A stretch of DNA of 64,000 nt from an uncultured Butyricimonas sp. (GCA_944320555.1 CALUHX010000012.1:1-64000), one strand, 5' to 3'. Counted from the first letter of the stretch, positions 27,116-37,693 are shown. The notes: a model not told the origin generated them from the letters alone. Numbers and translations: made by a program.

Positions 27116-27123
27116 AAAAATAC
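27116..27123 (-). promoter_or_regulatory. -7 box for comF
   Basis: TATTTTTG on the minus strand (exact TAnnTTTG), 12 bases before the ATG at 27103; the leader would be very short. Confidence 0.45.
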
Positions 27124-27143
27124 GAAGAAAAAACAACATCGCA

Positions 27144-27183
27144 AAAGAAATGGCCAAAAGAAATACTCTTGACCATTTCTTTT
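27144..27183 (-). terminator. terminator of the FecR-SusCD-metalloprotease operon
   Basis: AAAGAAATGG (27145-27154) pairs perfectly with CCATTTCTTT (27174-27183), with T residues after the stem on the minus strand. It begins eight bases after the metalloprotease stop and marks one edge of the AT-rich region. Confidence 0.65.
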
Positions 27184-27190
27184 TCTTTCA

Positions 27191-29818
27191 TCACTTTTTT
27201 CGAAGCACATTCTCTATCTGTATTATGATACCCTCATAATGAGCAACATCTTCCGCATTTGCAATTTTCACTTTTTCTTGCACCAATTTTAATATCTTCT
27301 TTAAGAAGAAGACATTATACCCCAAAGACTCATCAATTGTCTCCACACCTATTTGTTTTTGCCAATTATACGGATCTTTTTGCACATGCATTTTGTCCAT
27401 CCATAATTGTGTCGCAATAATACCTCGTCCATGCTCTCTCTCAAAATCTATCAATGGTTCTCGCAAACGACGAAGCAATCCGTCTCCATCCAATCCCATT
27501 TCTATACACTCATCCACCGACAAATCAATACAAGACTCCATCTGACCAATTCCCGTCCAATTTTGCAGGGGCATGCCTTTTTTTACCGCAAAGGCCACAT
27601 CCGCCACACTTGCCCGCTGCAACAATTTATCTGCTTCTGTCAATTTTTTATTCTTAATCGTCGGCTCCCAAACACCTTCATACAAATCATCATAATAATT
27701 TTTCATCGTATAAGGATCTTCAGACAAATGTGATATCAACATGATCCTAGGCGCCAGTGAAAATAATTGACGCGCCAATAAACTTTGCGTAAACAAATAA
27801 TTTTTCGTTGAAAAAACTTTAGAATACAACGGCTTTTCTGACAACCACTCACTATTACGCATTTGCTTTATAACCCAACGTAACGAGGTTTGTTGTATGT
27901 TTCGATCCACCGGCACATAACGCTTTACATCTGTAGCTTCATTTATTGGATTCAAGTAAACACCTCCCACTTGACACAACACATTATAAACATATTGAAA
28001 GTATTGCGACGCAATTCCGTAGCATAATGAAATTCGGTATTCATAAGTTTCGTCATCGTCAATCCATTCCATAACATGCGGCAGAATATATTTCAGATTC
28101 CGAATTCCATAATCACTAGCCTTTAATGGGTCATCACCCAAATCCTCTGCTAACGCACTCGGATCATAAACAAAAGACACCTGTTGTTGGCCATAACGAA
28201 ACATAGGGTCTCCTGCTTTTTCATTAATCCATTCTTCAAGTATTTCTTTCTCTTCCCATAACGTTTTATTGCCCGGAACCGGCGAATACAACCATTTGAT
28301 CGCATAATAGTCATACACTCCCAAATCAGGAGGAGTAAGTTTCAATCCTTGATCCCCAGGCTGTGCCACATAATTAAAACGCGCATAATCCATAATAGAT
28401 GGTGTCGTTCCATATTTTTGTGTGAAAGAGGCACTTCGTAAAGAATCAACTGGATAAGCATGAGAAGCTGCCATGTTATGCATCAATCCCAAGGTATGCC
28501 CGACTTCATGGGCAGCCACATAAACCATAGCTTCATACAACCGGTCTTCTGGCAACATCCTGGCTCTTACAGTTTCATCCACTTGCGCAGTTTGAATAAA
28601 ACGCCACTGTGTCACCAACTTCACAATATCATTGTAGATAATCACTGAAGCATTTACAATTTCTCCCGTTGTTGGATCCACCCAGCTTGGTCCCATTGCA
28701 TTAGCCACACCCGCCGGACAATAACGAATACAAGAATATTTCAAATTGTCAGGATCAAAAGCGGGATCATCCGAAGGAAAATCTTTTATTTGAATCACAT
28801 TCCTAAAACCTATTTTCTCAAAAGCCTTGTTCCAACTCAACACCCCTTCTCTGATTGCATCTTTCCAATTCGCAGGGAACGCCGGATCCAAATAATAAAC
28901 AATCGGCTTTAAAGGTTCCACCATCTCCCCTCTTTCCCAAGCAAGCATATCTTTTGGCTCCAATCGCCAACGATTCGCAAACGAGTAATATTGCACACCT
29001 TCATCCGTAGAAACATTTTGTTTCCCCGTCAGAAAAACACCAAGTCGAGGATCTGATATCCTCGGTTTCATCTTGCTCTCAGGCAACAACAAAATCGAGG
29101 TTACTGTTTTTACAAAAATATTTCCCATCTCGACTCTATATATTGAAGCTGAGGCATTACACTCAAAGACATCACTTCTTTCTATCGAGATATTATCATC
29201 AAACACTTTAATCCCATCCAAAGACGACAGTCCATCTTTTCGAACCCCTTTAATTGGCAAGCCCCACAAAGCACCTCCTATCGGCTTCAACCTCTCATCA
29301 TCAATTATTTTATTCGCTTCAAAAACGACAGCCGAACTATCCAAGTTATACGTTTCCACTTTTAATTTCAAAGAACGCAGATCCATCAGATTTATCCGTG
29401 CCGCCTCCTGCAATTCTTTCGTTTGATTCATCTCAATATAAGACTGACAATCATTCATATAAATCACGCTATCCTCCTTTACAAAACGAACGTGAAGCGG
29501 TGTTCTTAGTTTATAACCGACATTAATAACAGAAGGCTCGCTTGTTGCCGATGGCGTTGCCGCAATAAGCACATCCCTCCCCAAATACTTTAACGGATAT
29601 TCAAAATATATTTTATCTCCAAGCCTGTGAACCGTAATAAAACCACCCTCAAAAACTTGATGAGATTTTCCTCTAAATAAACGCTCATAACGAGTTTCTT
29701 CTTTTATAGCGACCTTTTGCGTCGTGGCATCCTCTTTATTTTTCTTTTTACGCTCACTCGCACTCATCACTCCCAACATGAAAAATAATCCTACAAACAA
29801 TAATAACCCTCTTTTCAT
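27191..29818 (-). CDS. exported zinc-dependent metalloprotease (DUF5118/DUF5117 family)
   Basis: 875 residues. A signal peptide (MKRGLLLFVGLFFMLGVMSA) is followed by a short lysine-rich stretch, the DUF5118-like segment, and DUF5117 (about 90-290). The metzincin zinc site HEVGHTLGLMH is at His437, Glu438, His441 and His447, followed by the Met-turn-like SIMDYARFNY. Such proteases of Bacteroidota act outside the inner membrane and recur at the end of SusCD operons. It begins one base behind the ECF sigma gene on the same strand, so the two are translated together. The role could be breaking down a host or dietary protein for uptake by the SusCD pair of this operon. Confidence 0.9.
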   Translation of the reverse strand: MKRGLLLFVGLFFMLGVMSASERKKKNKEDATTQKVAIKEETRYERLFRGKSHQVFEGGFITVHRLGDKIYFEYPLKYLGRDVLIAATPSATSEPSVINVGYKLRTPLHVRFVKEDSVIYMNDCQSYIEMNQTKELQEAARINLMDLRSLKLKVETYNLDSSAVVFEANKIIDDERLKPIGGALWGLPIKGVRKDGLSSLDGIKVFDDNISIERSDVFECNASASIYRVEMGNIFVKTVTSILLLPESKMKPRISDPRLGVFLTGKQNVSTDEGVQYYSFANRWRLEPKDMLAWERGEMVEPLKPIVYYLDPAFPANWKDAIREGVLSWNKAFEKIGFRNVIQIKDFPSDDPAFDPDNLKYSCIRYCPAGVANAMGPSWVDPTTGEIVNASVIIYNDIVKLVTQWRFIQTAQVDETVRARMLPEDRLYEAMVYVAAHEVGHTLGLMHNMAASHAYPVDSLRSASFTQKYGTTPSIMDYARFNYVAQPGDQGLKLTPPDLGVYDYYAIKWLYSPVPGNKTLWEEKEILEEWINEKAGDPMFRYGQQQVSFVYDPSALAEDLGDDPLKASDYGIRNLKYILPHVMEWIDDDETYEYRISLCYGIASQYFQYVYNVLCQVGGVYLNPINEATDVKRYVPVDRNIQQTSLRWVIKQMRNSEWLSEKPLYSKVFSTKNYLFTQSLLARQLFSLAPRIMLISHLSEDPYTMKNYYDDLYEGVWEPTIKNKKLTEADKLLQRASVADVAFAVKKGMPLQNWTGIGQMESCIDLSVDECIEMGLDGDGLLRRLREPLIDFEREHGRGIIATQLWMDKMHVQKDPYNWQKQIGVETIDESLGYNVFFLKKILKLVQEKVKIANAEDVAHYEGIIIQIENVLRKK

Positions 29819-29819
29819 T

Positions 29820-30359
29820 TTACTTTGTTTTTATTTCTAATTTCTGCAAAAATATTTTACCTCTTTTTTTATGAGACTTTACCGCATCCATCGACATCCC
29901 CGTTATCCTGCAAATCTCTGCATTTTCGTATCCATCCAACACCAAGTCATATACTTCTTTCGTACGCTCCGGCAATTTTTTAACCATTTCCCGCAAAACC
30001 TGCCATACCTCCTCCTCAAAAACATTTTCAACAAACACAAAATCTTCTTCCCTCAAATTTTTCAAATACTCTCTTTCATACTTATTCCGCCGAAGCAAAT
30101 CGATACATCCATTATGTATCACTGTATAAAAATAAGATTTCAAGTCCGCTTCCGAAGAAAATTCCCTCGGATGACAGAAGAAACGATAAAAAGCGTCTTG
30201 CACGATATCCTCTGCAACATCTTTCACCCCGACATATTTCATCGCAAAGGAAACAAAACAACTATAGAATCGAGTAAAAAGAACACGAAAAGCCTTATCA
30301 TCCCGTTGCGCCAAACGAGACAACCAAACCATATGCTCATTTTCCAACATCTCTTCCAT
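29820..30359 (-). CDS. ECF RNA polymerase sigma-70 factor
   Basis: 179 residues. Region 2 shows FTRFYSCFVSFAMKYV...DIVQDAFYRFF; region 4 shows LPERTKEVYDLVLDGYENAEICRITGMSMDAVKSHKKRGK, the helix-turn-helix for the -35 element. It is of the type controlled by a FecR-like anti-sigma factor in the inner membrane and a TonB-linked transducer. Its position is unusual: not next to fecR but sixth in the operon, 20 bases behind the PKD-like lipoprotein gene and one base before the metalloprotease gene. Confidence 0.9.
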   Translation of the reverse strand: MEEMLENEHMVWLSRLAQRDDKAFRVLFTRFYSCFVSFAMKYVGVKDVAEDIVQDAFYRFFCHPREFSSEADLKSYFYTVIHNGCIDLLRRNKYEREYLKNLREEDFVFVENVFEEEVWQVLREMVKKLPERTKEVYDLVLDGYENAEICRITGMSMDAVKSHKKRGKIFLQKLEIKTK

Positions 30360-30379
30360 AGTTGTTTTGCATTTAAAGA

Positions 30380-32050
30380 TTAATAATACAACATTGCTTT
30401 TACACCTCCATCATAATGTTTAGCCCAAACGACCTGCGCCTCTATCTCTACAAAAGAAAAGGGATCGTCGTACAACTTAGTAACATAAAGATCTCCATCA
30501 TCAAAAGCGGCGGCAAAGACTCGTCCATTAAAATAACGGTTCCATCCATTGGCACCTGTACTATTCCACGTGCCTGTCAATACAAAATCGGTTATCGTCT
30601 CTTTTTTATCAAAACGGCATATAAAGGTGGCCGTCTGTCCATCAGCAGACAATTGATAAATCGTATTGCCCACCGAAAAGAAGACCTCATCTTGATAAGT
30701 TCGGGCATTGGTATTTAACCGGAAATGTATTTCTTTCCCAGAGGCAAGCAACTCACAAACATCAGGACCCAACTCACGCCAATTTTTTGCCTGATAATCC
30801 AATACAAAAGGCGTCATATTATAATTACCGATATTCAAATAAAACTGTTGCATAAAATATTTATCACCTTCTTTGTAAAAAATCACATATGTTCCATAGA
30901 TAAATACTTTTGTTCTAGGTGCCAACAAAGCAATTACCTCTTTATCAAATTTATCCAAATTCACATAATTAGGAATTGTTTGAGCCGCCTGAGCCGCATT
31001 CGTCGGATTGGCCAAATTAAAAAATTGATAATACTCATAATTCAGAGGAGACGTGGCTAAGGCTAAAAAGCGTTGCCGGTCTTTATCATAAACTACCGAC
31101 AACGGATACCACAATTCCGTCACAATATCTGCCGCATGAATAACTTCCATTTCTGCCTCCACATCATTAGGATCTTTATAAGCCAATGGTTGATCTGTGA
31201 AACGCCCCGTATTAGGGACACCATTATCATAATTTACTCTAGTATAAAGATTTCCATTTTCATCTTGAAGTATATTGCTCTTGCCGACCGTAACCATTTT
31301 CACAGGAACCATGTCAACCGGAGGGGTAACAAACTCCTCTCCCAAGGGAACGACCTTCTCCATAGTTTTAGCATTGACAGACATCGATTTTTGCCATTCT
31401 TTATCCAAAAACAACAAACCAGAAGTTTTATCCGAGTCACTCCCTTCAGTCCGACAAATTCCCACCGGATTGACCCCTGGGAGTGATTCCCCATCATTAA
31501 ATGTCTCATACACATTTTCATATCCGTTATACACCGTGAATGTAAAGTTCGGGATAACCTGCCCTTGCCACTCCGCATTCGCCTCATACCAATAACGTTC
31601 AATAAAATCAAACACTGTTTTTCCCCCATGCATACCCAACACAGCAATTCCACTCCCCCACGAATCGTGGACATCTATCGAAAACTGATACACGCTGGCA
31701 CTCTCCCCTTCCGAACGGTGAAGCACAAGGAAACCGTAATCTTCCCTCTGTGTTACCGTATATCTAAAAGATTTCCCATAGCCAACCGTAGTATACCCTA
31801 TGCGCCATTCATAAATCAAAGAATCGCTACCTTCATATGCGGCGTTAGCCTCAAGCTGCAACTCTTCTCCTGCCCGAACCTTAAATATCGGAGCATATGT
31901 GGCTGTCAATTCGTAACTATTCCCCGTAGACAAATCCACCAAAGTCACGGAATCAGGCAACAACACATCAGCATAGTCAAGATTCGTATGATCTTCCAAA
32001 CAAGCTGTCAGTGTAAAAAATAATCCTATCACAAAAAATATCTTTCTCAT
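30380..32050 (-). CDS. PKD-like family lipoprotein
   Basis: 556 residues with a lipoprotein signal peptide (MRKIFFVIGLFFTLTAC). After it come sandwich-like N-terminal domains, each of the PKD-like type (FKVRAGEELQLEANAAYEGS..YEWRIG), then a larger beta-rich part with repeated YFNLANP- and TDFVLTG-type strands, likely a propeller. Proteins of this kind recur behind SusC, SusD and DUF4843 genes and are thought to sit at the cell surface and help bind the substrate. It lies 20 bases from DUF4843 and 20 from the sigma gene in the same operon. Confidence 0.82.
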   Translation of the reverse strand: MRKIFFVIGLFFTLTACLEDHTNLDYADVLLPDSVTLVDLSTGNSYELTATYAPIFKVRAGEELQLEANAAYEGSDSLIYEWRIGYTTVGYGKSFRYTVTQREDYGFLVLHRSEGESASVYQFSIDVHDSWGSGIAVLGMHGGKTVFDFIERYWYEANAEWQGQVIPNFTFTVYNGYENVYETFNDGESLPGVNPVGICRTEGSDSDKTSGLLFLDKEWQKSMSVNAKTMEKVVPLGEEFVTPPVDMVPVKMVTVGKSNILQDENGNLYTRVNYDNGVPNTGRFTDQPLAYKDPNDVEAEMEVIHAADIVTELWYPLSVVYDKDRQRFLALATSPLNYEYYQFFNLANPTNAAQAAQTIPNYVNLDKFDKEVIALLAPRTKVFIYGTYVIFYKEGDKYFMQQFYLNIGNYNMTPFVLDYQAKNWRELGPDVCELLASGKEIHFRLNTNARTYQDEVFFSVGNTIYQLSADGQTATFICRFDKKETITDFVLTGTWNSTGANGWNRYFNGRVFAAAFDDGDLYVTKLYDDPFSFVEIEAQVVWAKHYDGGVKAMLYY

Positions 32051-32070
32051 ATTCTGTCTCTTTTTAAATA

Positions 32071-32775
32071 TTAACCTGCAATTGGCACTGTCATCAACGT
32101 CTTCCCATCACTTTCGTAACGAGGGTTTGCCTCAAGGGATCGCTTAAACATCAAGGCATAACTCCGTTTTGCCGAAGAATCAAGTTCTCCAAACTCCCGA
32201 ATCCCCGTCACTTCGACAAAAGCGTCATACTTTTCTTTGGAGAATGTCCCCAAATAAGCTTGTTCAACAGCGTATGTCCACCAATCCGGACGCATAAAGA
32301 TGTCTCCAACGACAAATTCAACATACAACGAATCTTGCATATATGTTTGGAAATTTTCATTTGAAACAAGTTTTATCCTCACCCTTTTGGAGGCCTCTTG
32401 CAAAATAGGCCTACGAAAGATTGTCACTTTCATTGAATCCCGATTCACCCCTTGCGCATGGAAGATTTGTTCTTCATTCAATTGGACACAATCATCAGGC
32501 ATATCCGTAGAATCCGTATCGATTTCTACCCTGAAAGTCAAATCTTGCTCCAAATCATAACCTCGAAATTCAACCGGCACATAAAAATCTTTATGAGTAA
32601 CAGTATCGTCTTCATAAGCGAACGAATATTCCGTCAAATAATACGTGGCATCCCCCTCCAACGCATCATAACAAAATTTAATAAAACGCGTATCCACGAA
32701 ATAATCAGCCTCATCATAGGAACAAGCCACGACACCGAATAATGCTGTCAATAAAATAAATAATCTCGTCTTCAT
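32071..32775 (-). CDS. DUF4843 surface lipoprotein
   Basis: 234 residues. A lipoprotein signal ends at Cys (LFGVVAC), and the sequence behind it (FVDTRFIKFCYDALEGDATYYLTEYSFAYED) has the typical DUF4843 start, with a conserved beta-sandwich later (VEFRGYDLEQDLTFRVEID). Family members are found in SusCD loci as accessory surface proteins of unknown exact role. It follows susD after 23 bases and precedes the PKD-like gene. Confidence 0.82.
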   Translation of the reverse strand: MKTRLFILLTALFGVVACSYDEADYFVDTRFIKFCYDALEGDATYYLTEYSFAYEDDTVTHKDFYVPVEFRGYDLEQDLTFRVEIDTDSTDMPDDCVQLNEEQIFHAQGVNRDSMKVTIFRRPILQEASKRVRIKLVSNENFQTYMQDSLYVEFVVGDIFMRPDWWTYAVEQAYLGTFSKEKYDAFVEVTGIREFGELDSSAKRSYALMFKRSLEANPRYESDGKTLMTVPIAG

Positions 32776-32798
32776 ATCATTATGTCTTAATAGTTACA

Positions 32799-34289
32799 TC
32801 AAACTCCAGCTTCTGAATCAGGCACAGGCAACACAAGGTTTCCATTGTTTGCCGTATTCCCAGCAGAAGAACGCAAAGGTAGATTCAACCTTTTATACAT
32901 AAACACAATTTGACCCTCACTCAGATATTCCCGTCTAAATTCTTGAACTAATTGTTCCATAAAATCTTCCTTGGTTATATCTTGTGGTACTTTCAGTACA
33001 TCATTATTCCGCGCCTCCACAAATTGATTGAAATAATAAATCGCGTCATCCTTGTAGTCATCAAAACTACTTTCCGCATAAATAAAATAAGCTTCCGGTA
33101 TACGCAAAACTGGCATTATATATTGCGCCGCAGTCATCTGATCCAAAGACAGACCATACAACATATATTTTGAATGCACATTCCCCGGTATCGCCTGCAA
33201 ACGGCAATCATCACCATTGGCCGCAAAAATTCCAACCTTATCATCAATAGCCAACAAAGTCGAGGAATTTTGTCCAAAATAAACATTCGTCCAATCCGGT
33301 TCGTTTCTATTATACGTGCCGAATAAAATCTCTGTTTGCAATCTTGGTTCAATGTTCTCCAAGGCCGCAGGATCGCCTATCATCGCCGCATTAGTAAATT
33401 TCAACGGGCTCAAGGCCTCTGTCGCTGTTACAACCACAAACGCATTTTCCCTGGCTTTTTCCATATCACCAGCCCACAAACCCACCCGGGCCAACAATAA
33501 AGAAACCGCATAATAATTCAAGCGATTACACCTAAACCTAAAAATCTCATCTTCCACCGCCCCACTTGAACTATTCAATAATTTTAATCTATTCTCCACT
33601 TTTCCATCCCACCAAGACAATTGATATCCGCGTCCGGATGTTGCCGCATCAAAAGGCTGCAACAAAACTTTCGCCGAATCCAAGTCAATCATGATTTTCT
33701 CCAACACTTCATTCGTTTCCAAAGGCGGATTTACTTCTGAAGGATATTGCGTCACATAAGGAACTGTTTTTGAGGTACCCCCATCAACTATCGGAGCTTG
33801 GGCAAATATCCTGACCATTTCAAAATGCATCATAGCCCTTACAGCCAACGCCTCCCCGATAATCATGTTTTTCACATCTTCTTTCCCTATAAATGTCGTA
33901 TTGTCATTTGCAATATTTTGCAACAAATTATTAGCCTCTGCGATAACTCTAAAGCTTTTTTCCCATATATTCTTTGCGATATTCTTCGCTTCTTCTTTGT
34001 CATATTCATAATTCATCAACTGCACATATCCGGGGAAACTTGACTCATTCGATTCTATCGCATAACTATGGCCCCAAGCTTCCATGGCCCCCCACACCAT
34101 CTCTTTTCCCCACAATTCAGTTGAAGACATATCCACATACAACCCATTTAACGCTATATAATAACCCTGTTCGCTTTCAAATAAGGTCGTCTCATATATA
34201 TCCAAATCAGGTTGCACATCTAACCATTTATCACATGATGAACAAACAAATAACGCCACCACATAAAATACATTTATCACATGTTTCAT
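32799..34289 (-). CDS. SusD/RagB family nutrient-binding lipoprotein
   Basis: About 496 residues from the ATG at 34289 (MKHVINVFYVVALFVCSSC; the ATG three codons upstream is less likely). The lipobox Cys is near residue 19. The SusD fold is shown by the TPR-like helices (AIALNGLYVDMSSTE-type start, AVRAMMHFEMVRIFAQAP) and by RREYLSEGQIVFMYKRLN near the C-terminus. SusD forms the lid over the SusC channel and binds the imported ligand at the cell surface. It starts 11 bases behind the susC stop. The ligand may be peptide rather than glycan because a metalloprotease, not a glycoside hydrolase, ends the operon; that is inference. Confidence 0.93.
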   Translation of the reverse strand: MKHVINVFYVVALFVCSSCDKWLDVQPDLDIYETTLFESEQGYYIALNGLYVDMSSTELWGKEMVWGAMEAWGHSYAIESNESSFPGYVQLMNYEYDKEEAKNIAKNIWEKSFRVIAEANNLLQNIANDNTTFIGKEDVKNMIIGEALAVRAMMHFEMVRIFAQAPIVDGGTSKTVPYVTQYPSEVNPPLETNEVLEKIMIDLDSAKVLLQPFDAATSGRGYQLSWWDGKVENRLKLLNSSSGAVEDEIFRFRCNRLNYYAVSLLLARVGLWAGDMEKARENAFVVVTATEALSPLKFTNAAMIGDPAALENIEPRLQTEILFGTYNRNEPDWTNVYFGQNSSTLLAIDDKVGIFAANGDDCRLQAIPGNVHSKYMLYGLSLDQMTAAQYIMPVLRIPEAYFIYAESSFDDYKDDAIYYFNQFVEARNNDVLKVPQDITKEDFMEQLVQEFRREYLSEGQIVFMYKRLNLPLRSSAGNTANNGNLVLPVPDSEAGV

Positions 34290-34300
34290 AACTGCCACTT

Positions 34301-37300
34301 TTAAAAGTTTATATCCACAGCAAAATTATAGGCTCTAGCAAAAGGATAGGATATTCCCCTCTCTTGTTTAATCGTCGAAGCCCTAAACACATCATTCATC
34401 GTAAATGTGAATTTCACCTTATCCAACCAAATCTTACGGACCCACGAACTCGGCAATTCATATCCCAAAGTCAAAGTTTGCAATGTTAGCGTATTGTCAT
34501 CTTGAATAAACCGACTTGTCGGATTTGTCGAGATTTCCCAATCTTGCAGACTTTTATAACGAGCGATATCCCCTGGTTTTTGCCAACGCAAATCAAATAC
34601 CCGTTTGTCCACATTATTTTCCAAGTTAGCATTTTCAATCTTGGAAGCCAATGTTTCGTTATATTGTTGTCCTCCATAAGTATACATAAAATACAGATCC
34701 AAAGACAACCCCTTCCACAAATAATTCAGATACAAAGCCCCATTAACTTTAGGTTCCGTATTTCCTAACGCCATATTCTCAGAAGCGATCCAATCCCCTC
34801 CTACTGTTCCGTCTTTATACATAAACAATTCCTTACCAGTCTGAGGGTCTATTCCCAAAGAGTTCATAGCCCAAATGGATGTCACTGAGGCTCCTTCTTC
34901 ATACTTAATCAAAGGCCTTTTTATCGTTTGCCTAAAGTTAACCGTTTCTTGATATTCCTCTTCAATACGTCTATTATAAGCTGACAACGCATCTGATATT
35001 TTCTTTATCTCATTATGGTTTGCCGCAAGGTTTCCTCCTACATAAAGCAACATGTCATTTTTATTCAGCAGTCGCATTCGCAGATCTAATTCGTATCCAT
35101 TATTAACCACCTCGCCAATATTAGCTTTATAAGAAGTGAAACCAGAAGATGAGGCTACATTCATATCTGCGACCAAATCTATCGTGCGACGGAAATAATA
35201 TGTACCTTGAAAAGTCAACAAACCATAACCGATATTCAAATTTCCACCCATATCTGTTATTCTTGTTTTTTCCCACTCCAGATTCTTGTTACCCAATGTG
35301 GTTAGCACACCACCGATTCCAGTCGCATACACATCATTTCCCCCTTGCAAAGTGTAAACCGTCCTCGCTGTTTCCGCTGGGAAGTCTGCTTTTCCTGTCG
35401 TTCCATAAGAACCTCTAATCTTCAACTCCGTTAACCAAGGCAACTTTTCTTGCACAGAAGAATAATTATGTATGTTAACCCCTATTCCCACAGACCAAAA
35501 AGGAGCAAAATGTTTTTCCGTGCCAAACACGGAATTTCCATCCAAACGTCCTGAGATATCAAGCAAATAAATATTATTATACGTATAATTCAACGACAGC
35601 ACCGCACCAAACAAACGAGTTTTCTCTGATGTGGTCGTCGGAGCCTCAGGCACTTCTTGTGCAAACTGAGGATTAGAAAAACCTCCTGCCGGCAAGTCTC
35701 TCAAATAGGAACCTTGAGTTTCATTCTTTTCCTCCTGCCAGTTCACTCCCGCCATCAAATTTATACTATGGAAACCCAGCATCGTGTTATAATACAAAAA
35801 GTTATTATTTTCCACCACCGTCGCCCAAACATCTTCCAAAGTCAGTTCCCCTTTGTAGTCCAGTCCGACATAACGTCCTGACTCTGGAGAATAATACACA
35901 TTCCTTCTTGCCACAGCATATGTGAAAGACACACTACTCTTGATACTCAATTTTGGTGTTATATAATATTGCATTACAAAATTGTCGTTAAACTCTTTCT
36001 GTTTCGTCTTATTATAATTACCTATATGCGCCTCATACAATGGATTAGGTTCCGTGCTACCTGTCGGTTTCATGATATTTTTCAATAATTCTCCATTCTC
36101 ATCGATAAACGTATAATACGGATTCATTGTCGTATAAGTACTGAAAACACCATAAGGAGATTCGGAAGAATTCGTCGCCGCATAAGAAGCGATATTCCTA
36201 AACACCAAACGTTTCACATTATACTGCAAATCAAAACTTAACCCGAAACGCTTACGATAAGAGCCTTTCATCACTCCATTCTCTCCAAAATAGTTAAAAT
36301 CCAAACCATAACGTAAACTTTTCACTCCGCCTTCCAATCGCACATAATGCTTATGATTGGCTGAATTTCGAACAGGCTGCGCCAACCAATCCGTATCAAC
36401 CCCTCTTTCTATCTCATATAGCTTCTTTTCGTAATATCCTTGCTCCCATGGCCAATCACTAAACAGCCCTGCGGCTTTTTCCGCCTCCAATTTTTCTCGG
36501 GCATTCATCAGATTATAATCGCTCAAGTCTGGCACCTGTAAATTCAAATCATAATTATATGTGATCAATATCTCGCCTTCTTTAGGCGCAACTGTCGTAA
36601 TCACAATAACTCCATTGGCAGCCCTTGACCCATAAATTGCTGTCGCCGCAGCATCTTTTAATATCGTAATACTTTCTATCCTATTGACATCCATGTCAAA
36701 TATCTTAGAAACATTCACCTCAAAACCATCGACAACGAAAGTCGGAAGATTTGGGTCATTAGCCAACACACTTTCCGAAAGAGAATTCGCCAGTTCCTCT
36801 GTAGAACCTAGTCCTGAAGCTCCACGTATTCGAATATCAGGCAAAGAATTCGGATCAGAACCCATCAAATTATTTGTTGCAATCCTAAAGGACGGATCCA
36901 AAACCGAAAGAGCTTTCAGCACATCTGTCGGTGCGATTTTCTTAATTTCTTCTTGGGTAACCGTACGAGCGTTACCTGTAAAAGATTGTCGAGAAACATT
37001 CCCGTACCCGGTCACCACCACATCATTAATTTGCACATTATCATTTTCCATGATAATTTTTAAATCCTTCTTATTATCTGGAGCGATTTTTACTTCTTGT
37101 GACTTCATTCCAATAAATGAAAAAACAAGCGTGTAAGTAGAATCTTGAGATGGCAATGTAATTGTGAAAAAACCTTTTTCATTTGAAGCCACCCCAATGC
37201 CTAACCCCTTAACAAGCACTGTCACTCCAGGCAAAGCCGTCGCACTCCGATCAAAAATCCATCCTCGAACAGTTCTTGCTTTTTCAAGCGAAACTTGTTC

Positions 37301-37654
37301 CATTCGGCTTGGAATAATTACAAAAACATTTTCTGAATATGAATACGAATACTTTTTCGGTCCCAAGACTTTGTCAAGTACTTTTGTCACTTCTTCTTGT
37401 TCTACCACAATAGACACATTCCCAATTATTTGTACATCGCGAGGATTTATCACAAAGGAATATCCCGTTTGCTTTTGAATCTCTCCAAATAACGTCATAA
37501 CTGGAACATTTTCCAAATTTAAGCTAACTCTTCTATTTTGCGCAGAGACCACATCGGACATTACAACGGAAAAAAGTACAAGAAATAATGTCACTCTTAA
37601 CATGTTCTCAAACTTCTTAATAGGAAGCGTTTTTTTTCTTACATGTCTGTTCAT
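34301..37654 (-). CDS. SusC/RagA family TonB-linked outer-membrane protein with STN domain
   Basis: 1117 residues. Behind the signal peptide stands an STN (secretin/TonB N-terminal) domain (about residues 43-105, VPVMTLFGEIQKQTGYSF). This domain is used to signal to a FecR anti-sigma factor. A carboxypeptidase-regulatory-like domain follows (about 125-205), then the plug with DVVVTGYGNVSRQSFTGNA and the tail of the plug VIVITT. The remaining C-terminal part is the 22-strand barrel. It imports a ligand delivered by SusD. It lies 39 bases behind fecR and 11 before susD, so regulation by FecR is expected. Confidence 0.95.
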   Translation of the reverse strand: MNRHVRKKTLPIKKFENMLRVTLFLVLFSVVMSDVVSAQNRRVSLNLENVPVMTLFGEIQKQTGYSFVINPRDVQIIGNVSIVVEQEEVTKVLDKVLGPKKYSYSYSENVFVIIPSRMEQVSLEKARTVRGWIFDRSATALPGVTVLVKGLGIGVASNEKGFFTITLPSQDSTYTLVFSFIGMKSQEVKIAPDNKKDLKIIMENDNVQINDVVVTGYGNVSRQSFTGNARTVTQEEIKKIAPTDVLKALSVLDPSFRIATNNLMGSDPNSLPDIRIRGASGLGSTEELANSLSESVLANDPNLPTFVVDGFEVNVSKIFDMDVNRIESITILKDAAATAIYGSRAANGVIVITTVAPKEGEILITYNYDLNLQVPDLSDYNLMNAREKLEAEKAAGLFSDWPWEQGYYEKKLYEIERGVDTDWLAQPVRNSANHKHYVRLEGGVKSLRYGLDFNYFGENGVMKGSYRKRFGLSFDLQYNVKRLVFRNIASYAATNSSESPYGVFSTYTTMNPYYTFIDENGELLKNIMKPTGSTEPNPLYEAHIGNYNKTKQKEFNDNFVMQYYITPKLSIKSSVSFTYAVARRNVYYSPESGRYVGLDYKGELTLEDVWATVVENNNFLYYNTMLGFHSINLMAGVNWQEEKNETQGSYLRDLPAGGFSNPQFAQEVPEAPTTTSEKTRLFGAVLSLNYTYNNIYLLDISGRLDGNSVFGTEKHFAPFWSVGIGVNIHNYSSVQEKLPWLTELKIRGSYGTTGKADFPAETARTVYTLQGGNDVYATGIGGVLTTLGNKNLEWEKTRITDMGGNLNIGYGLLTFQGTYYFRRTIDLVADMNVASSSGFTSYKANIGEVVNNGYELDLRMRLLNKNDMLLYVGGNLAANHNEIKKISDALSAYNRRIEEEYQETVNFRQTIKRPLIKYEEGASVTSIWAMNSLGIDPQTGKELFMYKDGTVGGDWIASENMALGNTEPKVNGALYLNYLWKGLSLDLYFMYTYGGQQYNETLASKIENANLENNVDKRVFDLRWQKPGDIARYKSLQDWEISTNPTSRFIQDDNTLTLQTLTLGYELPSSWVRKIWLDKVKFTFTMNDVFRASTIKQERGISYPFARAYNFAVDINF

Positions 37655-37693
37655 TGTTTTAAATTTTAGTGTTCATTTTTTGGCTAGCAGCCT

